Source: Dehalococcoidia bacterium
GTDB lineage: Bacteria > Chloroflexota > Dehalococcoidia > SAR202 > UBA11138
NCBI GenBank assembly: GCA_012270625.1
Contig: JAAXHZ010000257.1
Coordinates: 1-10,884 of the forward strand
Direction of reading: 5' to 3'
Length of the DNA stretch: 10,884 bases
The position numbers and the translations under genes were made by a program. The notes beneath the pieces were generated by a model. It had not been told where the DNA came from. It saw only the letters and a list, made by a program, of their open reading frames with translations, and made no database searches. Position 1 is the stretch's first letter. Each line of letters opens with the position of its first letter. Of this stretch, positions 1 to 5,749 are shown piece after piece.

Positions 1-19
1 CGGCGAGCCACTTCGTGGG

Positions 20-37
20 TTCCCGCGTGCGCGGGAA
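20..37. repeat. short GC-rich palindromic intergenic repeat
   Basis: TTCCCGCG, a TG spacer, then CGCGGGAA form a perfect 8-bp inverted repeat, followed by TGACGGG. The form (TTCCC...GGGAATGACGG) resembles dispersed intergenic palindromes known from several bacteria, such as the dRS3-type ATTCCC-N8-GGGAAT repeats of Neisseria. Only one copy is visible here, so calling it a dispersed repeat is inference. It has no T-tract immediately downstream, which makes a simple terminator role less likely, though it may close the gene upstream of the window. Confidence 0.5.
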
Positions 38-115
38 TGACGGGTAGGATTTCGGAGTTTTGCACTTCCCTCGACATCGGGGGCTTATGAAATTTTCTCT
101 GCGCCGGGCAGGTCG

Positions 116-144
116 TTGACTTTCAGGCTGCTCAAGCCTAGAAT
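116..144 (+). promoter_or_regulatory. sigma70-type promoter of the ktrB operon
   Basis: TTGACT (116-121) and TAGAAT (139-144) are separated by 17 bases, each matching the sigma70 consensus at 5 of 6 positions. Transcription would start near 151 and leave a leader of about 90 bases before the ktrB start at 242. The spacer contains a short inverted repeat, AGGCT (125-129) and AGCCT (135-139), which could be an operator. The leader contains the 10-bp palindrome TGGGCGCCCA (199-208). The leader seems too short for a full c-di-AMP (ydaO) riboswitch and I see no motif for one. Confidence 0.55.
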
Positions 145-241
145 CGCAACTGCTGTTGAACCCTCAGCGCGCTCTGATTGGCCATCTATCGAACTAGGTG
201 GGCGCCCAATTTAAGTCTCATCCAGACTGGACTCGTGCAAA

Positions 242-1684
242 GTGCGTCCCACTTGGACCCCTAAACCCGGCGACCGCGTGGTCAGACATCCCAGACGTGC
301 CGAGCTGAGTCCTGTAACCATCGTCGTTGACACCCGAAAGGTTCAGCGCAGGGCGCTTGCGTCCCCAATGATCGTGATTTACGTCTTCATTGGGCTGATC
401 ATCGGCGGGACTCTGCTGCTCTCTCTTCCGTTTACTAACTATGGTGGCGCCTTTACGCCGTTTATGGACGCGCTGTTCACTGCCACGTCGGCAGTGACGG
501 TCACTGGTTTGGTCGTCCAGGATACCCCGCGATACTGGACCCTGGGAGGTCAGCTGGTAATTGCGGGGCTCATATTCGTGGGCGGCTTGGGCTTCATGTC
601 GCTCGCAACGTTCGCTTTGGTCGCGATAGGCCAGAGAGTAACCCTGCCGCAGAGGATGCTGCTCAGGGAAAGTTTTGGCGGAGACCTCATTGGCTCCGGA
701 TTTGGTGGACTGGTCCGCTTGACCGTTGGAATCGTAGCCTTCGCCGTAGGCGCGCAGTTACTGGCTTTTGCAATCCTCGCCATAAGGTTCTGGTCTATAT
801 ACCCTCCTGATCGCGCGCTGCTGATGGCGCTGCTTCACTCGATTTCGGCCTTCAACAATGCCGGATTCATATTTATCACTGAAGAGGGTGGGATGACCGC
901 CTTTCAGAACGACGGAACGGTCATCGGGGTCACCGCAGGCATGATTTTTCTGGGCGCGATCAGCTACGGAGTGGTGATCGACTTCGTTACGCGCCGACGA
1001 TTCAGGCTGTTTGGCCTGACCACCAAGTTGGTTCTTGTGCTGACGTCCGTGACTATACTCGTGGGCATTGGCATCTTCCTGGTGTTTGAATATTCGAACC
1101 CCGATACACTCGGGCCGCTGCCGGTGTCTCAGAAGTTGACCACGGCCGTGTTTGAATCAGTAAGCGGGCGCACCGCGGGATTCACGACGCTTGACTACGG
1201 CAAGACTCAGGATGAGACCAACTTCATGATGACCGGCCTCATGTTTGTTGGAGGGGCGTCCGCATCTGTGGCTGGCGGAATTAAGGTCAACACGCTCGCG
1301 ATAATCCTCGTGGCCGTACTTTCCACAATCCGAGGGCGCACTCATGCTTCGGTATTTGGGAGGGAGATACCTTCAGAGCAGGTCAGGCGCGCCCTTGTGC
1401 TTGGCGCCATTTCGACAGCGATCGCATTCAGTGTCGTCGTTGCCTTGAGCATCACAGACGGTGGCATGGATTTCCTCGACATATTCTTCGAGAGTGTGTC
1501 CGCTTTCGGCACAGTCGGACTCAGCGCCGGAATCACATCGATGCTGTCGCAGTGGGGTCAGCTCATCCTGGTCTTGGCAATGTTCGTTGGCCGCCTCGGT
1601 CCATTTACGATTGGAATCGCTATGGCTCAGGGTTCCACGATCGACAACTATCGGTTCGTCCAGGAACGCGTTACAATAGGCTGA
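242..1684 (+). CDS. ktrB: KtrB/TrkH-family potassium channel subunit
   Basis: Membrane subunit of a Ktr/Trk K+ (or Na+-coupled K+) uptake system, working with a cytoplasmic RCK regulator. The 480-residue protein shows the four pseudo-repeats of the superfamily, each with its selectivity-filter glycine: TVTGL (86-90, G89), SAFNNAGF (202-209, G208), SGRTAGF (308-314, G313) and SAFGTVGL (420-427, G426). The family motifs GGIKVNT (345-351) and FVGRLGPFT (448-456) are also present. Hydrophobic segments begin near residue 42, after a basic cytosolic N-terminus. The length and DALFTATSAVTVTGL region look more like KtrB than long proteobacterial TrkH. The start is GTG at 242 with only a weak Shine-Dalgarno; ATG at 368 would give a shorter protein beginning just at the first membrane segment, so the N-terminus is uncertain. 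It is the first gene of an operon, and the regulator gene follows after 49 bases. Confidence 0.93.
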   Translation: MRPTWTPKPGDRVVRHPRRAELSPVTIVVDTRKVQRRALASPMIVIYVFIGLIIGGTLLLSLPFTNYGGAFTPFMDALFTATSAVTVTGLVVQDTPRYWTLGGQLVIAGLIFVGGLGFMSLATFALVAIGQRVTLPQRMLLRESFGGDLIGSGFGGLVRLTVGIVAFAVGAQLLAFAILAIRFWSIYPPDRALLMALLHSISAFNNAGFIFITEEGGMTAFQNDGTVIGVTAGMIFLGAISYGVVIDFVTRRRFRLFGLTTKLVLVLTSVTILVGIGIFLVFEYSNPDTLGPLPVSQKLTTAVFESVSGRTAGFTTLDYGKTQDETNFMMTGLMFVGGASASVAGGIKVNTLAIILVAVLSTIRGRTHASVFGREIPSEQVRRALVLGAISTAIAFSVVVALSITDGGMDFLDIFFESVSAFGTVGLSAGITSMLSQWGQLILVLAMFVGRLGPFTIGIAMAQGSTIDNYRFVQERVTIG

Positions 1685-1733
1685 CGGACCAACCTGTTGG
1701 ACACTTTCCGATGGCGCGGGTAGGGGTAGCCTG

Positions 1734-2426
1734 ATGAAGAAACAGATCGCCGTTCTTGGCTTGGGGAGATTCGGGTCGAGCATCGCCCGGTCACTGTACA
1801 ACCTCGGACACGACGTGCTGGCAATGGATAGAGACGAAAGTCGCGTTCACCACATGATGGGGACATGTACCTACTCCCTCATCGGAGACTGCACGAACGA
1901 GGCGGTGCTCAGGGAATTGGGAGTGCCCGACTATGACGCCGTGGTTGTCGCGATAGGGTCGGATGTTACGTCGAGCATCATGGCGTCGGTCCTCATTAAG
2001 ACCATGGGAGTCCCATACGTAGTATCGCGAGCGCACAACGAGCTGCACGGCAATACACTAACTCTGATCGGCGTGGACAAAGTGATCCACGCCGAGGAAG
2101 AGATGGGCAACAGACTTGCCCACAGCATGTTCAACCCGAATGTCCAGGAATACCTTGAGATCACGCCAAATTTTGGCATCAGCAAGCTCAGGGTTCCTGA
2201 CAGATTCGATGGAATGAGTCTCACAGAACTCGGTTTCTCCAGCCCAAGAAACAAGTACGGTCTTGTTGTCATTGCGATTCGGAGGGGTAGAGAGGTCACC
2301 CTCAATCCCGACACCAACGATCGGCTCCGCTCGGGAGACTGGCTGGTTCTCGCTGGGCATGACTCGATGTTGGACGAGCTCGACAGCATGGCGGAGCAGC
2401 CCATCGAGTTGGACGCCGCAAATTGA
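1734..2426 (+). CDS. ktrA: KtrA/TrkA potassium uptake regulator (RCK_N + RCK_C)
   Basis: Cytoplasmic gating subunit expected to form an octameric RCK ring beneath KtrB. In the family, ATP/ADP or NAD(H) binds the N-terminal Rossmann domain, and in some members c-di-AMP binds the C-terminal domain. The 230-residue protein starts with a Rossmann strand and GLGRFG (9-14), with an acidic residue at the end of strand 2 (D32, in AMDRD) suited to the nucleotide ribose. RCK_N spans about residues 3-125. A linker containing NPNVQEYLEI leads to RCK_C at about 140-225, with the GDWLVLAG strand near its end. Length is typical of KtrA. ATG at 1734 follows a GGGG-rich ribosome site (TAGGGGTAG). This is the only RCK protein in the operon that keeps the RCK_C domain. 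Which ligand it senses cannot be read from the sequence. Confidence 0.93.
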   Translation: MKKQIAVLGLGRFGSSIARSLYNLGHDVLAMDRDESRVHHMMGTCTYSLIGDCTNEAVLRELGVPDYDAVVVAIGSDVTSSIMASVLIKTMGVPYVVSRAHNELHGNTLTLIGVDKVIHAEEEMGNRLAHSMFNPNVQEYLEITPNFGISKLRVPDRFDGMSLTELGFSSPRNKYGLVVIAIRRGREVTLNPDTNDRLRSGDWLVLAGHDSMLDELDSMAEQPIELDAAN

Positions 2427-2473
2427 TCGCGAAACCGCCTCTACCTACTCGGCAGGTTGGTTGAGGGCTCATC

Positions 2474-3001
2474 ATGGTGTTCAAATGGCCCAGAAGGAAG
2501 AACCACTCCGACGACAAGAGTCAGGGCAGCGTCCGGCCATCTACAGCGCTGGTGCAGGTCACAGGCGGACCTTTGGACAGTATTGTGGTCAGACTGGCGT
2601 GTGAGCTGCTCGAATCCCGAAGAAGTACGCTGCACCTGCTGTACGTTATTGAGATGTCGCGAGATACTCCGTTGGACGCCGTCGTTGCCGAAGACTCACA
2701 GGCCGGAGAACAGGCGCTGGAGGACATGGAGCGAATCGCTCGACGGTACAACTGCATCATCCAGGCCAGTCTGGTGCAGGCTCGAGATGCGGGTACGGCC
2801 GTCGTTCAGGAGGCCGTTGACAAGAATGTCGAGACCGTCGTCATCGGCACGTCCGCTGCCGACGTGTATGGCCGTTACTCACCGGAACGTCACGTACCTT
2901 ACATACTCAGATACTCCCCTTGCCGGGTGATCCTGTCTCGGGAGGCTGATCAGACGGGAGCTGGACTTCCAAGATACGCATCGCGTGCCAGGACGGTTTA
3001 G
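2474..3001 (+). CDS. UspA-fold universal stress protein, degenerate ATP motif
   Basis: Single universal-stress (Usp) domain of about 130 residues (24-155) inside a 175-residue protein, with a short basic, polar N-terminus and a polar tail. The first strand/helix (ALVQVTGGPLDS, 25-36), HLLYVIE (54-60) and VETVVIGTS (119-127) match the alpha/beta Usp pattern, and YSPCRVIL (147-154) is the typical final strand (usually HAPCPVLV). The usual ATP-binding signature G-x2-G-x9-G-S/T after strand 4 is not intact: it begins GTSAADVYG and has H140 where the small Gly-Ser pair is expected, so ATP binding is doubtful. Its place between ktrA and two RCK_N genes suggests a regulatory partner of the potassium system, as Usp domains are known from other ion transporters. 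A GAGGG ribosome site lies 6 bases upstream of the ATG. It ends in TAG directly abutting the next ATG in the same frame. Confidence 0.8.
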   Translation: MVFKWPRRKNHSDDKSQGSVRPSTALVQVTGGPLDSIVVRLACELLESRRSTLHLLYVIEMSRDTPLDAVVAEDSQAGEQALEDMERIARRYNCIIQASLVQARDAGTAVVQEAVDKNVETVVIGTSAADVYGRYSPERHVPYILRYSPCRVILSREADQTGAGLPRYASRARTV

Positions 3002-3448
3002 ATGGAGACCAATTCCAGGTCCGCAGGCGCAATCAGAGGATTGAATCGAGTCGTGATAGGCGGATGTGGCAGGTCCGGCGTCGCAATCGCCCATGCGCTC
3101 AGCTGGCCTGGCCGGACGATCCACATACTCGATGTTCTCCCAGACGCTCTCGACCACTTGCCTGAGGAAGCAGTACGACGGGGCATGGTCGTCCCGCGTC
3201 TTGCTGACATAACCCTGGAGTCTGATCTACGGGAGACCGGCGTTCAGGATGCCGATGTGTTCATCGCGATGGCGGGCAGCGACGCCGTGAACATAATGGC
3301 TTCCCAGATCGCTCGTCACATACTCGGCGTAAGAAATGTGGTGTGCAGATTGAACGATCCGGTTAAACGCGATATGTACAAGGACCTCGAATTGACGACT
3401 ATCAGCCCAACGGAGATCCTGAGGGATCTGATAATTCAGCATCTCTAA
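3002..3448 (+). CDS. stand-alone RCK_N (TrkA-N) domain protein
   Basis: A 148-residue protein consisting almost only of a TrkA/KtrA N-terminal NAD(H)/nucleotide-binding Rossmann domain. After about 14 polar residues come RVVIGGCGRSG (16-26, giving the GxGxxG loop 21-26) and an acidic strand-2 end (HILDV, D44). The later RCK_N strands DADVFIAMAGSD (83-94) and VVCRLNDP (113-120) follow. It stops at the end of RCK_N (about residue 148), so the RCK_C ligand domain is missing. The start ATG directly follows the TAG of the Usp gene with no gap and in the same frame, so translation is probably coupled to Usp or the pair derives from a fusion. Likely role by family: a nucleotide-sensing partner in an RCK assembly or with KtrA. 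This is an inference, since RCK_N-only proteins are poorly characterised. Confidence 0.82.
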   Translation: METNSRSAGAIRGLNRVVIGGCGRSGVAIAHALSWPGRTIHILDVLPDALDHLPEEAVRRGMVVPRLADITLESDLRETGVQDADVFIAMAGSDAVNIMASQIARHILGVRNVVCRLNDPVKRDMYKDLELTTISPTEILRDLIIQHL

Positions 3449-3470
3449 CTGTACGAGTCTCTGCCGGAAC

Positions 3471-3899
3471 ATGTATGCGATCATAGTAGGCGCCGGACGA
3501 ATTGGGACCGTGATTGCGCGTTGGCTGCTGGATGCCGAGCAGGAGGTCACGGTCATCGACCGTGATCCCAACAGGTCGGCCGCGATAGAAGACGAGCTCG
3601 GCAGCGTGGCAGTGTGTGGCGACGCGACCGAGTTTCGAGTTCTGTCGAAAGCGGGCGCCAGTCGCGCGGACGTTCTCATAGTCACCGGACGCAGAGACGA
3701 CGAGAATCTGGTCATTTGTCAGATGGCGGCACACCTCTTCGGCGTCGGTAGAGTTATGGCGACTGTTAACGTGGCCGAGCATGTCGAGCTGTTCGATCGA
3801 CTGGGTGTGAGCGAATCGATAGATACGACCGCGATGCTGGTGGACGCATTCCAAGAGCGTCTTGGCGGTCTGCTAGTAGAGGACGTCGGAGGGAGTTGA
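3471..3899 (+). CDS. second stand-alone RCK_N (TrkA-N) domain protein
   Basis: A 142-residue RCK_N-only protein with a canonical Rossmann start: MYAIIVGAGRIG (GxGxxG at 7-12), strand 2 ending in VTVIDRD (D30), then GDAT (50-53), ADVLIVTGRRDDEN (66-79) and VMATVN (95-100). No RCK_C follows; the end is a helix (TTAMLVDAFQERL) and a short glycine-rich tail. Its nucleotide loop is closer to the RCK consensus than that of the gene upstream, so the two are diverged paralogues and not a recent duplication. It begins 22 bases after the previous stop with a weak ribosome site. Its last codons contain the GGAGGGAG ribosome site of pheA. A role in potassium-channel regulation is inferred from family and operon. 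Confidence 0.85.
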   Translation: MYAIIVGAGRIGTVIARWLLDAEQEVTVIDRDPNRSAAIEDELGSVAVCGDATEFRVLSKAGASRADVLIVTGRRDDENLVICQMAAHLFGVGRVMATVNVAEHVELFDRLGVSESIDTTAMLVDAFQERLGGLLVEDVGGS

Positions 3900-4732
3900 T
3901 GGCTGGCAGGCTAGCTTATCTCGGTCCTCAAGGCACCTACAGCGAGCAGGCTGCCATTGACTATGATCCACAGTCGGACCGAGTCGCTTATCACGCCATC
4001 CCGGTCGTGGTTGCGGCTGCGGATAGAGGAGAGGTCGATGAGGCAATCGTGCCCATTGAAAACAGTCTGGAAGGGACCGTAACCTTCACTGTCGATCTAC
4101 TGATTCATGAGTCGAGCCTCAAGATCAGGAGCGAGGTCGTCGTTCCGATTCACCATTGCCTGTTGGCTGAGCCGGGGACCCAACTCGATCAGGTTGAGGT
4201 CGTGTACTCTCATCCGCAGGCGCTCGCTCAGTGCCGCAGCTACCTTACACGAAACCTTCCCAATGCCGAGCACGTGGCGTCTCTAAGCACAGCCAGCGCG
4301 GTGACGGACATGCGCGAGAGCCGTCACGCGGCAGCGGCGATCTCAAGCCGCCGCGCCGCTGAGATATTCGATGCGCCGGTCATCGACGCGAACATCGAAG
4401 ACATATCCAACAATCAGACCAGGTTCGTGGTACTTGCGGAATCAGATCACGAGCCCACAGGAAACGACAGGACTTCGATCTGTTTCGACTTCGCCCAGGA
4501 TGCGCCTGGGGTTCTATACGACACACTTGGGGAGTTGGCTAGAAGAAACATCAACATGATCAAGATAGAGTCGCGACCGGACAGGCGGAGCCTCGGACAG
4601 TATGTGTTCCTGATCGACCTGGAAGGCCACCGTGAAGATAGCGTGATTCGAGACGCTCTGGAGGGAATCAGGTCGCGGGTGTCCATGTTCAAGGTGCTGG
4701 GATCGTATCCGAGGGCTGCCGTTCCGGACTGA
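3899..4732 (+). CDS. pheA: prephenate dehydratase (PDT + ACT)
   Basis: Converts prephenate to phenylpyruvate in phenylalanine synthesis, in the cytoplasm. The 277-residue protein begins RLAYLGPQGTYSEQAA (4-19), the classic PDT start, and carries VPIENSLEGT (51-60), YSHPQALAQC (103-112) and the catalytic TRF motif (174-176, in NNQTRFVVL). An ACT domain from about 192 to 272 contains DAPGVLYDTLGELARRNINM (201-220) and ESRP (224-227), the phenylalanine-binding feedback site. There is no chorismate mutase domain, so it is the monofunctional bacterial type. I chose ATG at 3899 over TTG at 3896: a GGAGGGAG ribosome site (3888-3895) is well placed, and the ATG overlaps the upstream TGA by one base (TGATG), a coupled arrangement. 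Its presence at the end of a potassium operon is unusual and probably positional. Confidence 0.96.
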   Translation: MAGRLAYLGPQGTYSEQAAIDYDPQSDRVAYHAIPVVVAAADRGEVDEAIVPIENSLEGTVTFTVDLLIHESSLKIRSEVVVPIHHCLLAEPGTQLDQVEVVYSHPQALAQCRSYLTRNLPNAEHVASLSTASAVTDMRESRHAAAAISSRRAAEIFDAPVIDANIEDISNNQTRFVVLAESDHEPTGNDRTSICFDFAQDAPGVLYDTLGELARRNINMIKIESRPDRRSLGQYVFLIDLEGHREDSVIRDALEGIRSRVSMFKVLGSYPRAAVPD

Positions 4733-4764
4733 CGTTCTGCTTTGAGATTTACAGTGAGACTGAA

Positions 4765-4790
4765 AGGGCCTGCTCATGGGAGCAGGCCCT
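4765..4790. terminator. hairpin terminator between convergent genes
   Basis: AGGGCCTGCTC (4765-4775), loop ATGG, and GAGCAGGCCCT (4780-4790) form a perfect 11-bp GC-rich stem. It lies 32 bases after the pheA stop and 24 bases beyond the end of the opposing YtxH-like gene. On the + strand a short ATTTTC follows 4 bases later. On the - strand the stem is followed by only TTC. The T-tracts are weak, so termination efficiency is uncertain, but position and symmetry fit a bidirectional terminator. Confidence 0.75.
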
Positions 4791-4814
4791 GCCGATTTTC
4801 GCTGATCTGGGTTT

Positions 4815-5210
4815 CTATGCCGTGCCTTCTTCGGACTGGTCGGAGTCGTCACCCGCGGAGACCCTGGACCTCATTGCGCCAACTCCCTGTCTCGCGCTCG
4901 TGACGGCCCCTGATCCTGCTTCCCGTACCGCGCCCAATGTTGTGGAGCCTCGCTCCCTGAGTGAGTCCACGGCGGGCCCGACTCGATCGCCGACGGCGCT
5001 GATGTCAGGCACACCGCGGCTACGCATTTCCGCCGCCATCTGGGCTGCCATCTCGTCTGCGCGTGTTCTCCAGGCCTCTCCCATTTCCGCCAGCTCGGCT
5101 CGCGTTTGCGCACCCGATTTTGGAGCGAGCAGCAGCCCTATGATTCCACCGATTACAGCGCCTACTAAAAGGCCGAGGGCAAAGCCACCGCCCCCATTGT
5201 TGTTCCCCAT
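4815..5210 (-). CDS. YtxH-like glycine-zipper membrane protein
   Basis: A 131-residue protein with a glycine-rich start (MGNNNGGGG) and one hydrophobic glycine-zipper segment (10-28, LGLLVGAVIGGIIGLLLAP), ending in LAPKSGAQTR. The phrase GLLLAPKSG followed by a polar helix is the hallmark of the YtxH/gas-vesicle GvpP-like family. The remainder is a hydrophilic, mostly helical region with repeated Arg/Glu/Ala (for example EAWRTRADEMAAQMAAEMRS) and an acidic C-terminus. Family members are small stress-associated membrane proteins of unknown mechanism. A strong ribosome site, AGGAGG, lies 8 bases before the ATG. It follows the DUF948-like gene by 18 bases on the same strand, so the two are probably co-transcribed, and this pairing is common for these families. 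Confidence 0.8.
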   Translation of the reverse strand: MGNNNGGGGFALGLLVGAVIGGIIGLLLAPKSGAQTRAELAEMGEAWRTRADEMAAQMAAEMRSRGVPDISAVGDRVGPAVDSLRERGSTTLGAVREAGSGAVTSARQGVGAMRSRVSAGDDSDQSEEGTA

Positions 5211-5228
5211 TTCGTTTCCTCCTGTGGT

Positions 5229-5525
5229 TCAGTTGTCGCTAGAGCGGTCCTTTCTTCGGAGCAGCCAAGTCACAAATCCTATTGCGCTGCCGATTCGACG
5301 CCCGGTTGACACGTTCTCAGTGGCAGGATTGATGATACGTTCCGAGACTGCCTGCGCAGCGTCCTGAACGGTATCCATGGTGGCTTGGGCAGTGCTTAGG
5401 AGCTTGCGGATCAAGGCAAATACTATAACCAGCGCTACTAGAGCGGCGGCAAGAAGTATCAGTAGTACGACATCTGTGACTAGTCCGACTATGGTCGCGA
5501 TGTCGCTGACTGTGTCACCTTCCAA
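5229..5525 (-). CDS. small single-TM protein, DUF948-like
   Basis: A 98-residue protein with one long membrane segment (about 8-40, including VVLLILLAAALVALVIVFAL), then an amphipathic helix (LLSTAQATMDTVQDAAQAVSE) and a basic C-terminus (WLLRRKDRSSDN). The layout, one N-terminal membrane helix with a coil-like tail, matches DUF948-type proteins often found next to YtxH genes. No function is known. The start is uncertain. The open frame is bounded by a stop immediately before the TTG at 5525, and I see no in-frame ATG or GTG before the membrane segment, so TTG is the best candidate although its ribosome site is poor. It is first in a two-gene unit with the YtxH-like gene. Confidence 0.7.
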   Translation of the reverse strand: MEGDTVSDIATIVGLVTDVVLLILLAAALVALVIVFALIRKLLSTAQATMDTVQDAAQAVSERIINPATENVSTGRRIGSAIGFVTWLLRRKDRSSDN

Positions 5526-5590
5526 TCAAGTCACCGTTCATTGGCTGTTCTTAGAATCATCGTAGCATGGGGTTGTATAGCACGCAATTG

Positions 5591-5618
5591 AATATAGAGA
5601 TTACGGTTTTGCTTACAA
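5591..5618 (-). promoter_or_regulatory. probable promoter of the DUF948-like/YtxH unit
   Basis: Reading the - strand, TTGTAA (5613-5618) and TATATT (5591-5596) are separated by 16 bases, matching sigma70 boxes at 4 of 6 and 5 of 6 positions. They lie in the AT-rich stretch upstream of the gene starting at 5525, giving a leader of roughly 60 bases. A weaker alternative (TTGCGT, 17 bases, TACGAT) lies closer to the gene. The remainder of the gap, 5619-5712, shows no gene. Confidence 0.4.
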
Positions 5619-5712
5619 TGGCTGGCCCGATCAACGTTAATGCAATATATGGTGTCTGAGCGCCGCAAGAGCGAGGGATGACAGGAAGTATGGGAAATGG
5701 GTTCGTCCCGGT

Positions 5713-5749
5713 CGGATGCTCAGACTACTCAGGGCTTTATGAGCATCCG
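5713..5749. repeat. 10-bp inverted repeat over the mfnB-like stop codon
   Basis: CGGATGCTCA (5713-5722) and TGAGCATCCG (5740-5749) are perfect complements with a 17-base loop. One arm encodes the final residues of the mfnB-like protein and the other lies just beyond its TGA (5729-5731). No T-tract follows on the - strand, so it may be a 3' mRNA-stabilising stem or a factor-assisted terminator, not a classical intrinsic one. Confidence 0.5.

Noticed and set aside
151..241. c-di-AMP (ydaO/yuaA) riboswitch in the ktrB leader
   Set aside because: Ktr genes are often under this riboswitch, but the leader is only about 90 bases and I see no matching conserved core. Only a 10-bp palindrome (TGGGCGCCCA) is present.
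3896..3898. TTG as pheA start
   Set aside because: The next codon is ATG with ideal spacing to GGAGG; TTG would be too close to the ribosome site and adds only one residue.
4822..5367. 181-codon open frame on the + strand
   Set aside because: Antisense to the YtxH-like and DUF948-like genes, which have better ribosome sites and membrane segments; the frame reads Ser/Pro/Ala-rich.
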